From: Ganoderma boninense
Lineage: Eukaryota > Basidiomycota > Agaricomycetes > Polyporales > Polyporaceae
Direction of reading: 5' to 3'
Length of the DNA: 64,000 nt
Assembly: GCA_002900995.3 (NCBI GenBank)
Contig: CM035304.1
Location: forward strand, 1,781,498-1,845,497
Shown one piece after another: positions 34,752 through 46,607 of this stretch; the stretch's first letter is position 1; each line of letters begins with the position of its first letter. A program made the translations under genes and the position numbers. A model generated the notes under the pieces. It saw only the letters and a program-made list of their open reading frames with translations, searched no databases and was not told the DNA's origin.

Positions 34752-36836
34752 GGCACCTAGGTCCTGAAGTAAGTAAGTACTTTCCAACGATGGTGGCATT
34801 GGTGCCGCTCCTCCGCCACCGCCGACATGAAGCGCTCTCCCACGTTGGAGCTCATCGATGCGCTCATATCGCTTTTCTCTCCCTATCGTGACCGCTGTAC
34901 AGTATTTGTATTTGTCGACTCGGTGTACTTATACAGTCTCGCAGCTCTGATGAGCAGCGAAATGTTGACGAACATTTCCCTGCACCGCAGACCCTTGTGC
35001 GTCTTGTGGTGCTGAAGCTCAAGAGGTCGAGCAGCGAGGATCGATGTGTCGTTCAGTGGGAGGTCCCGAATGCTGATGTTATTCTGGTAGCGATTAGCTA
35101 GAACAAGACCATCAGGGACGAAGGAGCGGGTTCAACATGCACATATGTAAGCATCCCTCAGCGAACCGTGAACGCGCGGCCAAGGCGATGCTTCATCCCT
35201 TCAACGGCATGCGTGTTTACCCGCGAACTCGTAATGCATCAACGATGTTAATGGCGGGCTGGACCTCTTCCTTCACAGTGCCCTCTTGGTGCCCTCTTGG
35301 TGCCCGCCACGCTGACAGGTAGCTTACTATCAAGCCAGACCGCACGCGTCATCTACGGACGTCTGGACTCCGACCCATACTAGAACGCATCGGGATTGGA
35401 TTGGTCGCACCTCTCAGACTCTTATCCTCCGCTGGCGTACCTGTCTGTCCTGGTGGCAACCTTTTGACACTCCTGATCCTGCCACGGTCTCGTACTCACA
35501 CGACAGGGTACGTGATGGCTCTCTTCACCGCTCCCAACAACATATCAACAGTCAATAACTTTGAAAGGGGCCCGGGTCGCTGCGTAAGTAGTTGGAGTGG
35601 AACACCAAATCTCCTCGATGTGTCCTGTCTTTGTTGGAACGTAATTCACACATCCAGTGGCTCCGCGCTATTCTTTATATGGTGAGTGAATCAATCTGTA
35701 CATGAATGGTAAATCAGGTGAAGAACATCTCCGTCCCAGGTTCGCGTCTTTCTGGCGTGACAGTTCCAAGCCGGACCGTACCCGCACGCACACGCCAGCT
35801 CGCGCTCTCGTAATGACGCCATCAGACAACGCTGGGCCTTCATGCGCGGCTGGCTGTGTAAATCACCTCACACCGTCATCCCTTCATGACCGACTGAGTC
35901 TCCGACTCATCCTGTTCTCGTAGATAGTAAACTCCATGGGCCGCGACCCACGCGCTCTGGACGTCAAAGAAGTATGCATGCATTATGCACCATCGAAAGG
36001 TGAAAGAACCTAGACGACTGGGGGAACCCGCCCTCCCTGCGGCCACAACGACGTCTCTGTATCGTATCTCGTTCTGCGTCGATCTATGTGGATGTGTTAT
36101 AATGCGATCCTGCCAGACTTCGCGGTGCAACTTGCAGGCGTGGCTGTGCCGCGCGGGGCGGGGGCCGGGCCTCGCGGGCCGGGACGGGAAGGGGTCGGTC
36201 TTCGACGAGTCTTCATGATGATTCGTTCATGGCGGGAATGGATAGAGTGACATGGATGGGGGAATAAATGTCCGAGAGAAAGGGCACGTTGCTGCGAGAG
36301 AGGTGGATGGAGGGGTCGTAAGGCGTATCCACAGGCACAGTGAATTCATCGAGGCGCACAGAGCGACCGTGATGACCTAGAGCTTCTCGGGCTGACATAG
36401 CATGCAGACGATACATATGCCGCATAGATGGACACTCCAACAGATTGTCAATCGAAGTTGAAGAAATAATACAACAGACGTGACCCCTACACAACGACTG
36501 CGACGAGCGCGATAAGCGCAGTAGATGGCTGTACAATGAAGCAGCAGTCAGCATGACGAGCAACAAACTCTTGTTCATCAGGAGACGACACCCATACCTA
36601 CAACATACGATAATACAAGCGAAAACAGCACGGAAGTCCCAGGACATCATTTAGCGGTACAAGCAGGTAACGATAGCGAAGAAAGATGGGCGTGTGGACC
36701 TACAGCACATCAAAATAAGACGGGGTCCCACGGATGCAAGACACGGAGAGCGTATTGAAAGCATACAACTGTGACTGCGTCAGCGAGACAGTCGGGAGAG
36801 GCTTGAGCGACAGTCGACTTACACAGCATAGCGATA
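34752..36836. other. Spacer P6-K7
   Basis: 34752-35660 is nearly identical to 58530-59430, and 35680-36836 to 60840-61985. It holds an 11-nt tandem repeat at 35278 and decayed coding-like pieces (RWRTCLSWWQPF near 35440; QWLRAILYM near 35660) with no intact gene. Confidence 0.6.
35278..35308. repeat. Short tandem repeat, unit GTGCCCTCTTG
   Basis: Two full 11-nt units followed by GTGCCCGCC. The duplicate locus at 59045 has one more unit. Confidence 0.8.
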
Positions 36837-37476
36837 TCAGGCAACAAGGCGTTTGAGGTGGTACAGGCCCTCTCGCGCTACCGCAACGGTATCGTAAACG
36901 ACCCGCTCGGAGGTCGTCTCCGTCCTCGAACGCAGTCGCCAGCGGAGGGAGGTGCTCGTCAGCTTCCCCCGTATGGTCTCGAGCATCGCCGCCGCGTCCT
37001 CGGCGCCCAAGCGGCGTTCCGGGTCCGGTTCCCGCATCGCGTTCACGAGAGGCTGGAGGAAGTCGAGGCCGTAGTACATCTGCGATTCGAGTCGTGAGCG
37101 AGTCGCCAACCATGACATCCCAAGACGTTCTGCTCACCTCCAGGAATTCCTTGAGATATAGGGTTCCGAGGGCGAAGACGTCGACCTTGAAGGAGTCGTA
37201 CGGGACGGAGAAGGACATCTCTGGGGCCTCCTTGCACCGGCCTTCGATGCCTAGGGCACGGGGAGGGGACGACTCGGGAAAGCGGATCGAGATGCCAAAG
37301 TCGATGTAGAAATAGCGGACGGGGTGCTCGAGGCGCGATAGCGGGCTGATCTGGTATACTGCGTCCGGGGTGAAGTTATGTCGTACGGGGTGATGACCAA
37401 GGGGGAAGAGAGGTTGGCCGTCCATCATAACGTTCGGCGGCGCTATGTCGCTGGGCGTGTGCGGTGTTTGAGGACG
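36837..37476 (-). CDS. K7 left part: 3' exons of a kinase, cut by the gap
   Basis: Only exon 4 (37450-37138) and exon 5 (37079-36837) are present, plus the start of intron 3. Exon 4 has DIAPPNVMMDG, FYIDFGIS and KEAPEM; exon 5 has MREPDPERRLGAEDAAAM. This belongs to the K12 subtype, and exons 4-5 and their flanks are nearly identical to K12. Its exons 1-3, promoter and partner should lie inside the assembly gap. Confidence 0.85.
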
Positions 37477-37576
37477 NNNNNNNNNNNNNNNNNNNNNNNN
37501 NNNNNNNNNNNNNNNNNNNNNNNNNNNNNNNNNNNNNNNNNNNNNNNNNNNNNNNNNNNNNNNNNNNNNNNNNNNN
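37477..37576. other. Assembly gap of 100 N
   Basis: Exactly 100 undetermined bases, the usual placeholder for a gap of unknown length. The left flank matches module 12 and the right flank module 1, so the two sides are not parts of one kinase gene. Confidence 0.97.
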
Positions 37577-37673
37577 CGGAGGGCATGAGATCATAGACTC
37601 CTTGGCGGGTGAGCTCAGCTTGGCGCTCCTGTCGGTGAGGACTGAGGTAGGCATAGCGAGGCAAAGGATTCAT
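37577..37673 (-). CDS. K7 right part: 5' end of a K1-type kinase
   Basis: Encodes the first 32 residues of a kinase, MNPLPRYAYLSPHRQERQAE to DLMPS, identical to K1 here. The rest of exon 1 and exons 2-5 are lost in the gap. The orientation and spacing to P7 are normal. Confidence 0.85.
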
Positions 37674-38144
37674 TAGCAGCGCAGGCTGGAATGGGTATAC
37701 GAAGCAAGCCGTCAGCCAGGGAGTGTCAGAGGCGAAACTGGCGGATGGCTGATGGCAATACCAGTGAGGCCTTGCAGAGTATATCAACGTTGAGCCCGTT
37801 CGAGTTGGCTGTTGGTTGGTGCGCTCATCAGGCGCCGGCGTGCCGATCGATCTCACTGCCACAGATCAGGCAGACGTGCGCCAGTCCAACGACCCTCTCG
37901 CACACGCTCCCTCCACGCCTGCTCCCGTGAAATCGAAAACCAGTGCCTTCCTGCCTACAGGCTCGTTTTGGAATCCGCCTCGTGTCTCCTGTCTTTGCAC
38001 GTATGTATATCAGCACACTCAAGACATGCTCTCCCTCCAAGCCCCCTCCCCAAGTCCTCTACTCCCAATTCCCCTCACCGTTCGCCCAACTCTTACCCCC
38101 TACACCTTCTCCTTCCTCTCCCCGCTCTTTCCCGCTTTCTAGCC
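37674..38144. promoter_or_regulatory. Divergent promoter K7-right / P7
   Basis: 471 bp, a near copy of the K1/P1 promoter, with GTATGTATATCAGCACAC near 38001. Confidence 0.5.
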
Positions 38145-39467
38145 ATGGCTAGTGGCATGGACATATGGGGAGCGATCGCCAGTGCCATTGGCGTGCTCAC
38201 TACCATTCAGATCATCCTAGTCATCATCAATGGTCGACTCCCAAGCAAATGCATACGTCTCTTCGAGCGGACGCTCAAGGACACAGAAGACCTCATTCAG
38301 TCCGTAGCCGAGGAGGGGCTGTTCAAGGACAACGGCCACTACATCACCCACGCAAAGATTAGGATCTCCAAGTGAGTTCGCTGTGCGCTGACCCATCTCA
38401 CCCATCTCAACTGACGTTGACAGCATCTGTAAACGCTTGGAAGACCTTCGGCAAGAGTCTTTTGAGGCAAAGACATACAGCCAAGAGCTTAAACAGTGGT
38501 GGCGTGGTCTCTCTGGCCATATCATCGTGTGCGATCGTGAATTGAAGGACCTGAGAGCTGAAATTTCGGTACGTTTCTGCATAGACCTACCTGCAGCTTC
38601 ATTTTGTTAATACACTCTTAGGTCACAAGTAGTAAAGCTCGCCTGGCTTTAGCTCAGCAGCGCGAAGCCGCCCTGCGTGACGGGATGGCGTCCGCAACCC
38701 TAGGTAGGCTTTCCGTCGTCTCTTGGTTGTGTTGTATGTCTCACATATATCGCGCAGACGATGGATCCAGTCAAGCCCCTGCTGCAGAACCTGTACCTGG
38801 TGGGGGTTCGTGCGATTCGGGGTCAGCGGAGGAGGCTCCCTTGACGGACTCGCGCCCCAACAGCGCCACTCCCCCAGAACAGCTCGAGCAGGAGCGCCCC
38901 CAGGCCATTCACACAGACGGGTGTGAAGATAGTGCCGTCGTGGCCGAAGTGCCAATTGACAACAACGTGTACGACGGCGACGGCAACAAGCCCGACGATT
39001 GTTGTGTTTACGGGCCACCTCAGCGCCCCACTCGGTCAGACTCGGCGGATACCCTTCCTCCGTACTGCCAACAAGGCAGCGTTTTCCCGCCTTACCCGTC
39101 CGGGGCCTCCCCAGCTTGTTCCAGCGACTCTACCTCCGTGCTGCAGACCCCTGTGATGCGCACGACTTTACTCCTCGCCCGCTGCACCGCCGCAGACTCG
39201 GCTCGGACGCGCAAGCTCATCAAGGCGCACCGGCGCACGCTCATGGTGCACAACGTGCCGTGGAAGCCCCAGAGCGCGCCGCATCTTCTGCACGGAAACT
39301 CTGCTGCGGCTTCTGCCATAGCTGCCGACCGCCCATCTAACAACGCACGCCATTGGAAGCTCTTAGAGGAGAGGTCCAGGGCCCCACTCCGCTCGTATAT
39401 TGCCGTCCTCTCGCACGAGGCGATTATCGATACGGCACCGCACGCCACTTCTAGCGGACAAGCTTGA
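38145..39467 (+). CDS. P7: membrane-helix partner protein
   Basis: Exons 38145-38371, 38424-38568, 38622-38703 and 38758-39467; 387 residues. Starts MASGMDIWGAIASAIGVLTT like P1 and is nearly identical to P1 throughout. LPPYCQQGSVFPPY and the C-terminal MVHNVPWKPQSAPH, DRPSN and RHWKLLEERS are intact. The similarity extends into both flanks, so this is a recent block copy of module 1. Confidence 0.87.
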
Positions 39468-41059
39468 GGACCTCTCGTGACCTTCCTGCAGCTTCTGGCA
39501 GCTGTAAGATCGGCATGAAGACATTGAGCTGATGTCCGTCCAGACGACGTCCCAATGTCTGGAATCCTCCAACAAGAACGTTTCTCAACGCCCAACGGCC
39601 CATCTGTGTCCTCCTCTTCGCTATTAAGGAAACCATGGCACTTGCATGCTCTTGCAGACTTGCATGGCGACCATTGTATTTGTATTTGGAATCATTGCGT
39701 ACACGTTGTTGCCCAGACGAGTAGTTGGTGCCCCGTCCCCCTGCTCGCACCTGGTGCCGTCGGGCTCGCATGTACATTATCGTCGATAGACCTCGAGCCT
39801 AACCGTTTCCGTTTATCAGAAGATTCTACCCGCCCATAAGTGCTCATGCGCGGCCGCAGCAGCGGCACCTCGAAGCCTCGGGCCTCAGGCCTAACGGCGG
39901 AGTCATGTTTTTGATGTACAGGTAACAGTAAGTCTTGCCAATCTGAAGCCTCCTAGTACTTTCCTAGATGCGTTTTCACGGCGTTAGCCCTAGGAATTAC
40001 ACCCAGAATACGCTTCCGAGATCTCTGCGTGTAGCCCACCTGGTTGTGTTAATATTGGGGTCTCGCGTAACAGGCGGACGCTTGCATATCGTTGGATGAA
40101 CTCCCGCTCGTATCGCCCCCGATCATTAATGTTTCTCGATGAGGTGCAGGTGCCCTGCCGAGCTTGGGCTCCGCAAGGCGCAAACTCCCTCTCATGCACC
40201 ACTGGTGGCGGATCCTAGGCGGCTCCCGGCTTGAACTCCGCTGGCATTCGATTCCCAAGCCCTGCTAATCTATGTATGGTCTCCGCCCTCACATCATAAC
40301 ACGATGTATGCCTTCGACGGGCACTTGGTCCCAGTTGCCGTCTATTTCGTTGGCCTATGCCCGCCGTGCTCCCTCCGTTCTGGATGTAGGAGACAGCTTC
40401 GATCCAACGAGGTGTACGCCTTAGACGTTGCGCGGTAACTTATAAGCAGCACTGATGTTCTTCGATCTCGCATCGAGGGTCGCCACTGCGATGTGGCACC
40501 TGCCTGAGGCCTCCACCCACCTACCCGTGAGCCAGAGCTTTTGCGTCTTCTTCACGTTTAGATCGCAATGCGTGATGGGCGTTGCGGCCATGTACAGCCT
40601 CCACGAACGCACTCATCCGCGCCTGCGTGCCCTCTAGGACCCGATGAACGGCCCTTGCCGTCTCTCGTATGAGGACGAGTCTAGATCTGATTACATAGGA
40701 ACGTCGGGCCTGTTCATGCTCACGTCGCCGTAATGTCGCGTTTTTCTCTGGTCACACAATTCGTTCCGAACTGACAGATGTGCCACTGTTGGCAGCCGCT
40801 CCCGCACCGAGCTCGGCCCTCTTCGCGGTCGCTGTCCTGGATGACTTGTAAAACGGTGGAGTGCAAGCGGGACAAACGAGAAGTCTGGCGTATCCGCAAC
40901 CTAAGTGACGGCCACTCGTCGTATGCTGCATGAGCGGATGGCGGGTTCCGCTCGCATTCCCCTCGTGGATCTAACTCCGATATTCCTCTTGGGACGGCGC
41001 CACCTCGTGAAGGCGTCGTCCAACGCGTCAAAACTCCACATAATGCGCTGAAGATCCCG
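39468..41059. other. Spacer after P7
   Basis: Closely related to the spacer after P1 to about 40130, then to pieces shared with the spacers after P2 and P3 (GTCTTCTTCACGTTTAGATCGCAATGCGTGA-like sequence near 40545; CCGTCTCTCGTATGAGGA near 40655). No intact gene. Confidence 0.5.
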
Positions 41060-41520
41060 CGCAACGTCGACCAGCCGCGGAAGCGTGCGCCGGTGTACAG
41101 CCACAACGAGACCTGCAAAGACGTTGGATGTTGCCGACTCCCGAGCCCGAGCGTATGCGCTCTGGGATCTCATGAGCTGCAAGCCAACGGTACCCTCACC
41201 CTGGACCCCCAGAACCCGCCCAGGAAGTCGTCATCCCCGACGACTCGCAGAGCACTGCGGATGCGAAAGTTGGCCGGCTCAAGGCCTGAGCTGGCCGAGC
41301 TTCGTGCGCCCACTCAGGCTGGGCTACCGCATGCAGATGGGGACCCAGTTAACCCTGGGCCGCTCCCACCGCATCCATTGATGCACTGTGTCCAGCGCAG
41401 GAGGCATGAGCGAGTTGAAGAAGGGCAAGGGCGCTGGCAAGCACGCTGAGGAAGGACTGAAGGAAAGGGAGAAGCCCGAGCCGTTCCCGGCGAGCGCTCG
41501 AAGCGTAGCTCGAGGATTTC
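41060..41520 (+). pseudogene. SPT7 relic with pieces of exon 7 and the last exon (module 8)
   Basis: CCGCGGAAGCGTGCGCCGGT and GTACAGCCACAACGAGAC at about 41075-41110 match SPT7 exon 7 near 4768-4805 (CCGCGGAAGCGTGCACGGGT). After a deletion the SPT7 C-terminal region follows (GLPHADGDPV, PPHPLMHCVQR, EEGQGR). Frameshifts and deletions throughout. It shows that the ancestral duplication reached at least into exon 7. Confidence 0.7.
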
Positions 41521-42121
41521 GGACATGAGGCCTGATCGACCGCCATCGCGCAGGTTATGGGCGGCCATGGACGATGGTGCGTGTGGCGCAGTGTTGGGGA
41601 TGGGCCTGATGGTGCCGATCTTGTATGTAGTGTGTGTCGGACTGGACGCCTCATCGTTGGAATACTGTCCGTGGTTCACGGCTGCGTTGCCGCTAATGTT
41701 GCTGGGCTACTTGTTGCGTCGTGCCGAGAGGACCAATGGAAGGAAAGCTGGTTGCGATGACGGGCCCGCAACCGTACACCTTGTACGATCCGGCCTGTGC
41801 TGTGCACAATTCGAGAACTAGACACGAATGAAGTCGCGCAAGTTGTGGGAGGGGGAAAGGGACGGATGTTCGAAGCGACACGAGAAAGTTACAGCATGTT
41901 ACTTGAGGTTTGAGGAATACCGGGGCCACGTTTGCGGTATCAAAACGTCCGTAGAGCGACAAGAGACGCCAAATCGAATCGGAGACCTGACCAGGTCAAG
42001 CTAAGGTTACAGATCTTACACCGGACAACAAAAACCACCGAAGTGCGTGCTGCAGGCTAAGTTAGCCAGATCAACAACCAAACTCGGCAGAAGGTCACTC
42101 ACATAGCGTGGAGTGTGAGAT
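41521..42121. other. Spacer before K8
   Basis: SPT7 3' flank copy (GGGCCTGATGGTGCCGATCT near 41605), then kinase 3' flank (GGTCAAGCTAAGGTTACAGA near 41993). No gene seen. Confidence 0.5.
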
Positions 42122-43456
42122 TTATGTAACAAGACGCTTGAGGTGGTAGAGACCTTCTCGAGCCACGGCGACGGTATCATATACCACTCTCTCAGAAGTC
42201 GTCTCCGTCCTCGAGCGTAGTCTCCAGCGGAGAAGCGGGCTGTTCAGCGTAGCGCGTATGTCGTTGAACATCGTCATGGCGTCCTGTGCATTGACCCTAG
42301 CCGCGGGATCCGTCCGTTGCATCGCATCCACGAGTGGCTGGAGGAAGTCAAGACCGTGATAAACCTGCGGCTCCCGTGAGCATTGACTTCAGGGAAGAGA
42401 GTGACAGACAACTAGTAATCGTACCTGTAAGAAGCCCTTCAGGAAGAGGTTTCCGAGCGCCCAGACGTCGACCTTGTAGGCGTCATATGGGACATCGTAT
42501 GACATCTCTGGGGCCTCCTTGCATCGGCCGATCACGCCTGTTGCACGAGGAGGAGATCCCTCTGGGAATCGAATGGAGATACCGAAGTCGACGTAGAAGT
42601 AGCGTACTGGGTGCTCGAGCCTGGATAGAGGAGTGGCGTCGTAGATAGCGTCTTCGGCAAATTTCCGTCGTACGGGGTGGTGACCATGTGGATAGAGAGG
42701 TCGCCCGTCCATCATGACATTCGGAGGTGCTATGTCGCTGAAACATAGAAAATTGAGGGTCATCAAGTAGACGTTGCATCTAAGGATACACACCGGTGCG
42801 CTACACGATTCCTGTGAAGGAAATAGAGTCCCTACGAGTCACGAAGTCAGACCGACCATGAAACAAGGTTGGAATTCGGACAAACCTCAAGCATCTGCGA
42901 AACGAAGTCCACAATTTCCCCAACCGCGTCGAAGTCCGGATCCCCGAACGGTCGCAAATAAGGCATAACCATGAGAGCTCTCTGGGGCTCGAGCGGGTCC
43001 TGCAGGACCTCAAGAACGGGAACGCAGTGGTTGTCGGCAGCATGGATGGATGTCAGGAACTGGGCGATGTCTATTTCTTTCGCGCCCTTGGGTGTGCGCT
43101 TGATTGAGACGCGCTCTCCGCTTGTGGTTTGAACAGCATCGATAACGTTATACGTCTACGGCCAATGTCTAAGTAAGATTCAGGAGCCTACGACGAAAGC
43201 ATTGCAGAGGGCAACTTACGGTAAGCAGGATGGAATCTTCGCAATATGTGGGGTTCAAGTTCGTGTGAATCCATGACGGTTTCCAGCCGGGTTGGTAACG
43301 ACGCCTCAGTTTATAACCCCTGCTGTCCAGAAACTGTTGCCGTTTCTGCCAATTGACCTCAGCTGGAGACAAGTCGTAGACACCTTGGCGAGTGATCTCT
43401 GCCTCGAACTGTACACCTTCAGGGCTGAGATAAGCATAGCGGGGTAAGGTACCCAT
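42122..43456 (-). CDS. K8: agaricomycete-type protein kinase
   Basis: Exons 43456-43220, 43155-42886, 42831-42794, 42737-42425 and 42364-42122; 366 residues. Start MGTLPRYAYLSPEGVQFEAE. RVSIKRT, HRDIAPPNVMMDG, FYVDFGISIRFPEG and KEAPEM are intact. Exon 4 ends FLKGFLQ where most copies have FLKEFLE. Paired with P8. Confidence 0.9.
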
Positions 43457-43907
43457 GGATGAAAGGAATATGGGTCTGAGGCTCTGAGCGCGGATTTCAA
43501 GGCTACACCGCGGCGGACAAGGTTGAAGAAGGGGACTCTGGCCCAGTTGGGAATCGGAAGTGCCAGTGGTAGCGCCGAGGGCTGTCCTGGCGCTCATCAA
43601 CCGCGCCATCCGAGTCTGGTCTTGGACACGCCTTTTGCGCGCGTTCGACTCTCCGACCGTCCGCGTCAGCATTATCATATGCATGCGACTCAGCTTCAGG
43701 CGCACACTCGCACAGACTGGCACCCAGAGCTGGCACCGGTCGTGCAACGTGCACTCGTCTTGTCTCCACGCCGTTCGTCATTTAAATTCACTTCATTTCA
43801 AGCATGTCCCTCCAATTCCCCCACTCCCCTGGCGCACCTGCACGTCTCCCACGGTCTATCGTATCCCTCGAACGACTATCTCAGCGGAGGCATAACACCT
43901 CACCAGC
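43457..43907. promoter_or_regulatory. Divergent promoter K8 / P8
   Basis: 451 bp. GACCGTCCGCGTCAGCAT at 43655-43672 is identical to the element in promoter 5, and CATTTAAATTCACTTCA at about 43779 lies 128 nt before P8. Confidence 0.55.
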
Positions 43908-45096
43908 ATGGCTAACGGCTTCGACATTTGGGGCGTCGTCGCTAGCGTTCTCGGCCTTGTGAGCCTGTTTCAGCTCATCGCAGCGGCCGCGAAAAGCCGA
44001 CTCCCCCGACAGTGGCTCCGTACTTTTGATGTCGCCCTCGGGGAAACTGAAACTTTCTTGCGGTCGGTTGAAGAAGAGGGGCTCTTTGACGATGATGAGG
44101 AATATATGGCTACCTCTAAAACAGCGGTCGTGAAGTGAGTCTTCTCGGTTCTCATTGTTACACGATGATAGCCACTAAAGTCCCGCCAGTGTGTGCAATA
44201 GGATTAGACGCCTTCGAGAAGATGCATTCACAGCCCAGACGTGGAGACAAGAAATCAGGCAATGGTGGAAAGGGCTGTCAAAGGACATTGCCATCTGTTG
44301 CGACGATATAAAAGATCTTCTATGTCAGGTTTCCGTGCGTCTTCAACTTTTATTCGTCGATGTCATTCCTGTTGACCGAGACCGTCTCGCATACAGAGCA
44401 TGAGTATCGAAAGAAGAGAGGAGCTTGCACGACGACAGAGGGAACTTAGCTCACTGCCGGCTGAACGTGCACAACCCGGTAAGTTTCTTACCAGGATGCC
44501 ACCAGGGTCCATAGATTTACAGGCGAATGCTGTTAGATACACCTCCCAGCTTAGAGACTTCCTCGTACACCGCATACAGGTTGACCTCTGAGCCCCAGCA
44601 TCTCGTTATCGAAGAAACGAAAGGCCTCCCCTCCACCAAAGACGGCCAGGCGCACCTAACCAACGCCACACCCCTTCCAGTGATCCCCTCCACGTCTCGT
44701 GCTCCGTCAGAGCTTGACGATCCTCTCCCCTCCTACCGTAGGCAGAACAGCCTCCCTCCGTATACCTTGTCCAACCCCTTATCGGCCACCATCTTCACAC
44801 GGTACTCCGTCACCTCTGCCGACACTCGACGGGCGATGCGTAAGCTCGTCAGGGCGCAACGGCGGAACCTGATGGTGCACAACGTGCCCTGGAGCTCCCA
44901 GGGAGCACCGCATCCCCAGCGTGGTCCCTCTGCTGCAGCTTCTGCGATGGCTGCCGATCGCCCATCGAATGCCGCCCGCCATTGGAAGTTCTTGGAGGCG
45001 AGATCCAAGTCCAGACTCCTCGCATACGTCACCGCATCGTCGCACGAGGCAACCCTCGTCCCATCTCCGCACGTCGCCGGCACTGCAGTCGTCTGA
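43908..45096 (+). CDS. P8: membrane-helix partner protein
   Basis: Exons 43908-44134, 44190-44334, 44397-44478 and 44555-45096; 331 residues. Begins MANGFDIWGVVASVLGLVSL. Exon 2 has RQWWKGLSKDIAICC; exon 3 has ERREELARRQREL. The acceptor of exon 4 (TTAG at 44551-44554) is chosen because nearby acceptors I tested at 44520, 44549 and 44579 lead at once to a stop; this junction is the least certain. L/PPxY sites: PLPSYRRQ and SLPPYTLSN. From about 44745 the 3' half is almost identical to P5 and P10, while the 5' half differs, suggesting gene conversion. Confidence 0.8.
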
Positions 45097-46607
45097 GGCA
45101 GATATTAGATACTGCACGGCTTTCGACAACGGTGCGGCAGACACGAAGCAAGGTCCTGTATTATAGACTCATCAGCTACGAAAGAACGCTCCTCTCCGAG
45201 GTGCATCGCCGTTCACGTCCTGTATCAACGCCGCCACATCGCTTCTCCCTCGCTCCGTATCGTGACCATTGTATTATTTATCGCATTGGTGTATACATTA
45301 TCGCGACGGTTTAGATGAGTGGCGAAACGGCGGCGAATTGTTCACTGTGCCTGAGCAACCTCGTGCGTCCCATGATTTATTGTATTTATGATGTTCTGAA
45401 AGGGCTAGCGGCTGACTTGACCTTGATAGCTCTCACCTTGAACAGGAAAATCGGAGACGGCGCGAAGGACCGGTCGCAACATGCATTCCCGCAGAATACA
45501 AGGACGAAGCCACGCACAGGGTGACGAACTGAACCACGCATGTCTTCACCTGGCACCCCCGTCGCTTTTGTATTAGTCCGTAAGTAGCATGAAGGGAGGA
45601 CAGGAGGCTGGAAGTGGTATTCCTGGATAGCGCCTGGGCTCTGGGTCCCACTGGCACTGGCACACTCTGGCACAGCGGGCACGCCCCATCACCGGCTGCA
45701 TCCTGCATTCCATCAGAGCGGTCTACGTACTGGGACTACGAATTCGATTGGAACGAATCAGCTTTGGTCCCGTACTCCGGACTGAGTGTGCTGGATTGGC
45801 ATCGGCGCCACCGTGGCTTGCGCCAAAAGTTCCGGATCCGAATCCTCCCTACTCTTCCGTCGGCCGCCCGCTTGTATATGTACTGCCATCAGGACTTGAC
45901 CGGTGAGTAATGTAGACCTTGATTGACCGTTCGACGCGTAGGTTGAGCCGTGCCCCCGCGCGGTGACATCATGGCGAGCGCATGAAGCTCGAAGCCTACT
46001 TATGTAGCTCGATAGCTTTGGGATCTCGCCCGCCATCACGCGGGTTTGGGGCGACCGAGGACGGTGGTTCTTGTCCCTCAACGCGGGATGCATGGTGTGG
46101 TGCCGGCGATGGCCTAATGGTGCCGATCTTGTATGTAGTGCGTTCAATACCGGGTGTGTCGCGGATGATAATGTCGGGCGAATTCCTCTTCCTACGAGAG
46201 CTCCTTCGTGGGCTCAAGTCGAGAGAACAATGGAAGAACAGTCAGTTGAGACGCCAGGCTCTCAACCGAGGATCTTGTGCAATTTTGCCCGTGCTGTGAA
46301 AGGTTCAAAAATGACACGCAAGACGAACGGTAGCAGTTGCTTGCGCGCGGGGGGAAGCTCGAGTCGACGCGAGATTACAGATTGTGACTTGCGGTTCAAG
46401 GAGTACCAGGGCTACACATGCGGCATCAAGGTGTCCCTAGAACGACACGAGGCACCAAATCGAATCGGATGTCAGCCCAGGTTAAGCTAAGGTTACATAT
46501 TCTACACCAGACAACGAATCATCGAAAGAGTGTGCTGCCCGCCGAGTCAGCCGGATTAAAGGCCAAGCGCCGCAGAACGTTACTCACATAGCAGGGAGTG
46601 TGGTGGC
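45097..46607. other. Spacer after P8, with a short SPT7 scrap
   Basis: Copies the spacer after P5. At about 45950-45995 CCGTGCCCCCGCGCGGTGAC followed by ATCATGGCGAGCGCATGAAG matches the last codons of SPT7 (VMASA and stop), then SPT7 3' flank and kinase 3' flank follow. No gene. Confidence 0.55.

Noticed and set aside
35278..35308. Functional minisatellite or recombination hotspot
   Set aside because: Too short (two to three units) to support more than ordinary slippage.
37138..37673. A single kinase gene spanning the N run
   Set aside because: The two flanks belong to different kinase subtypes and match different modules; intron and exon parts do not correspond.
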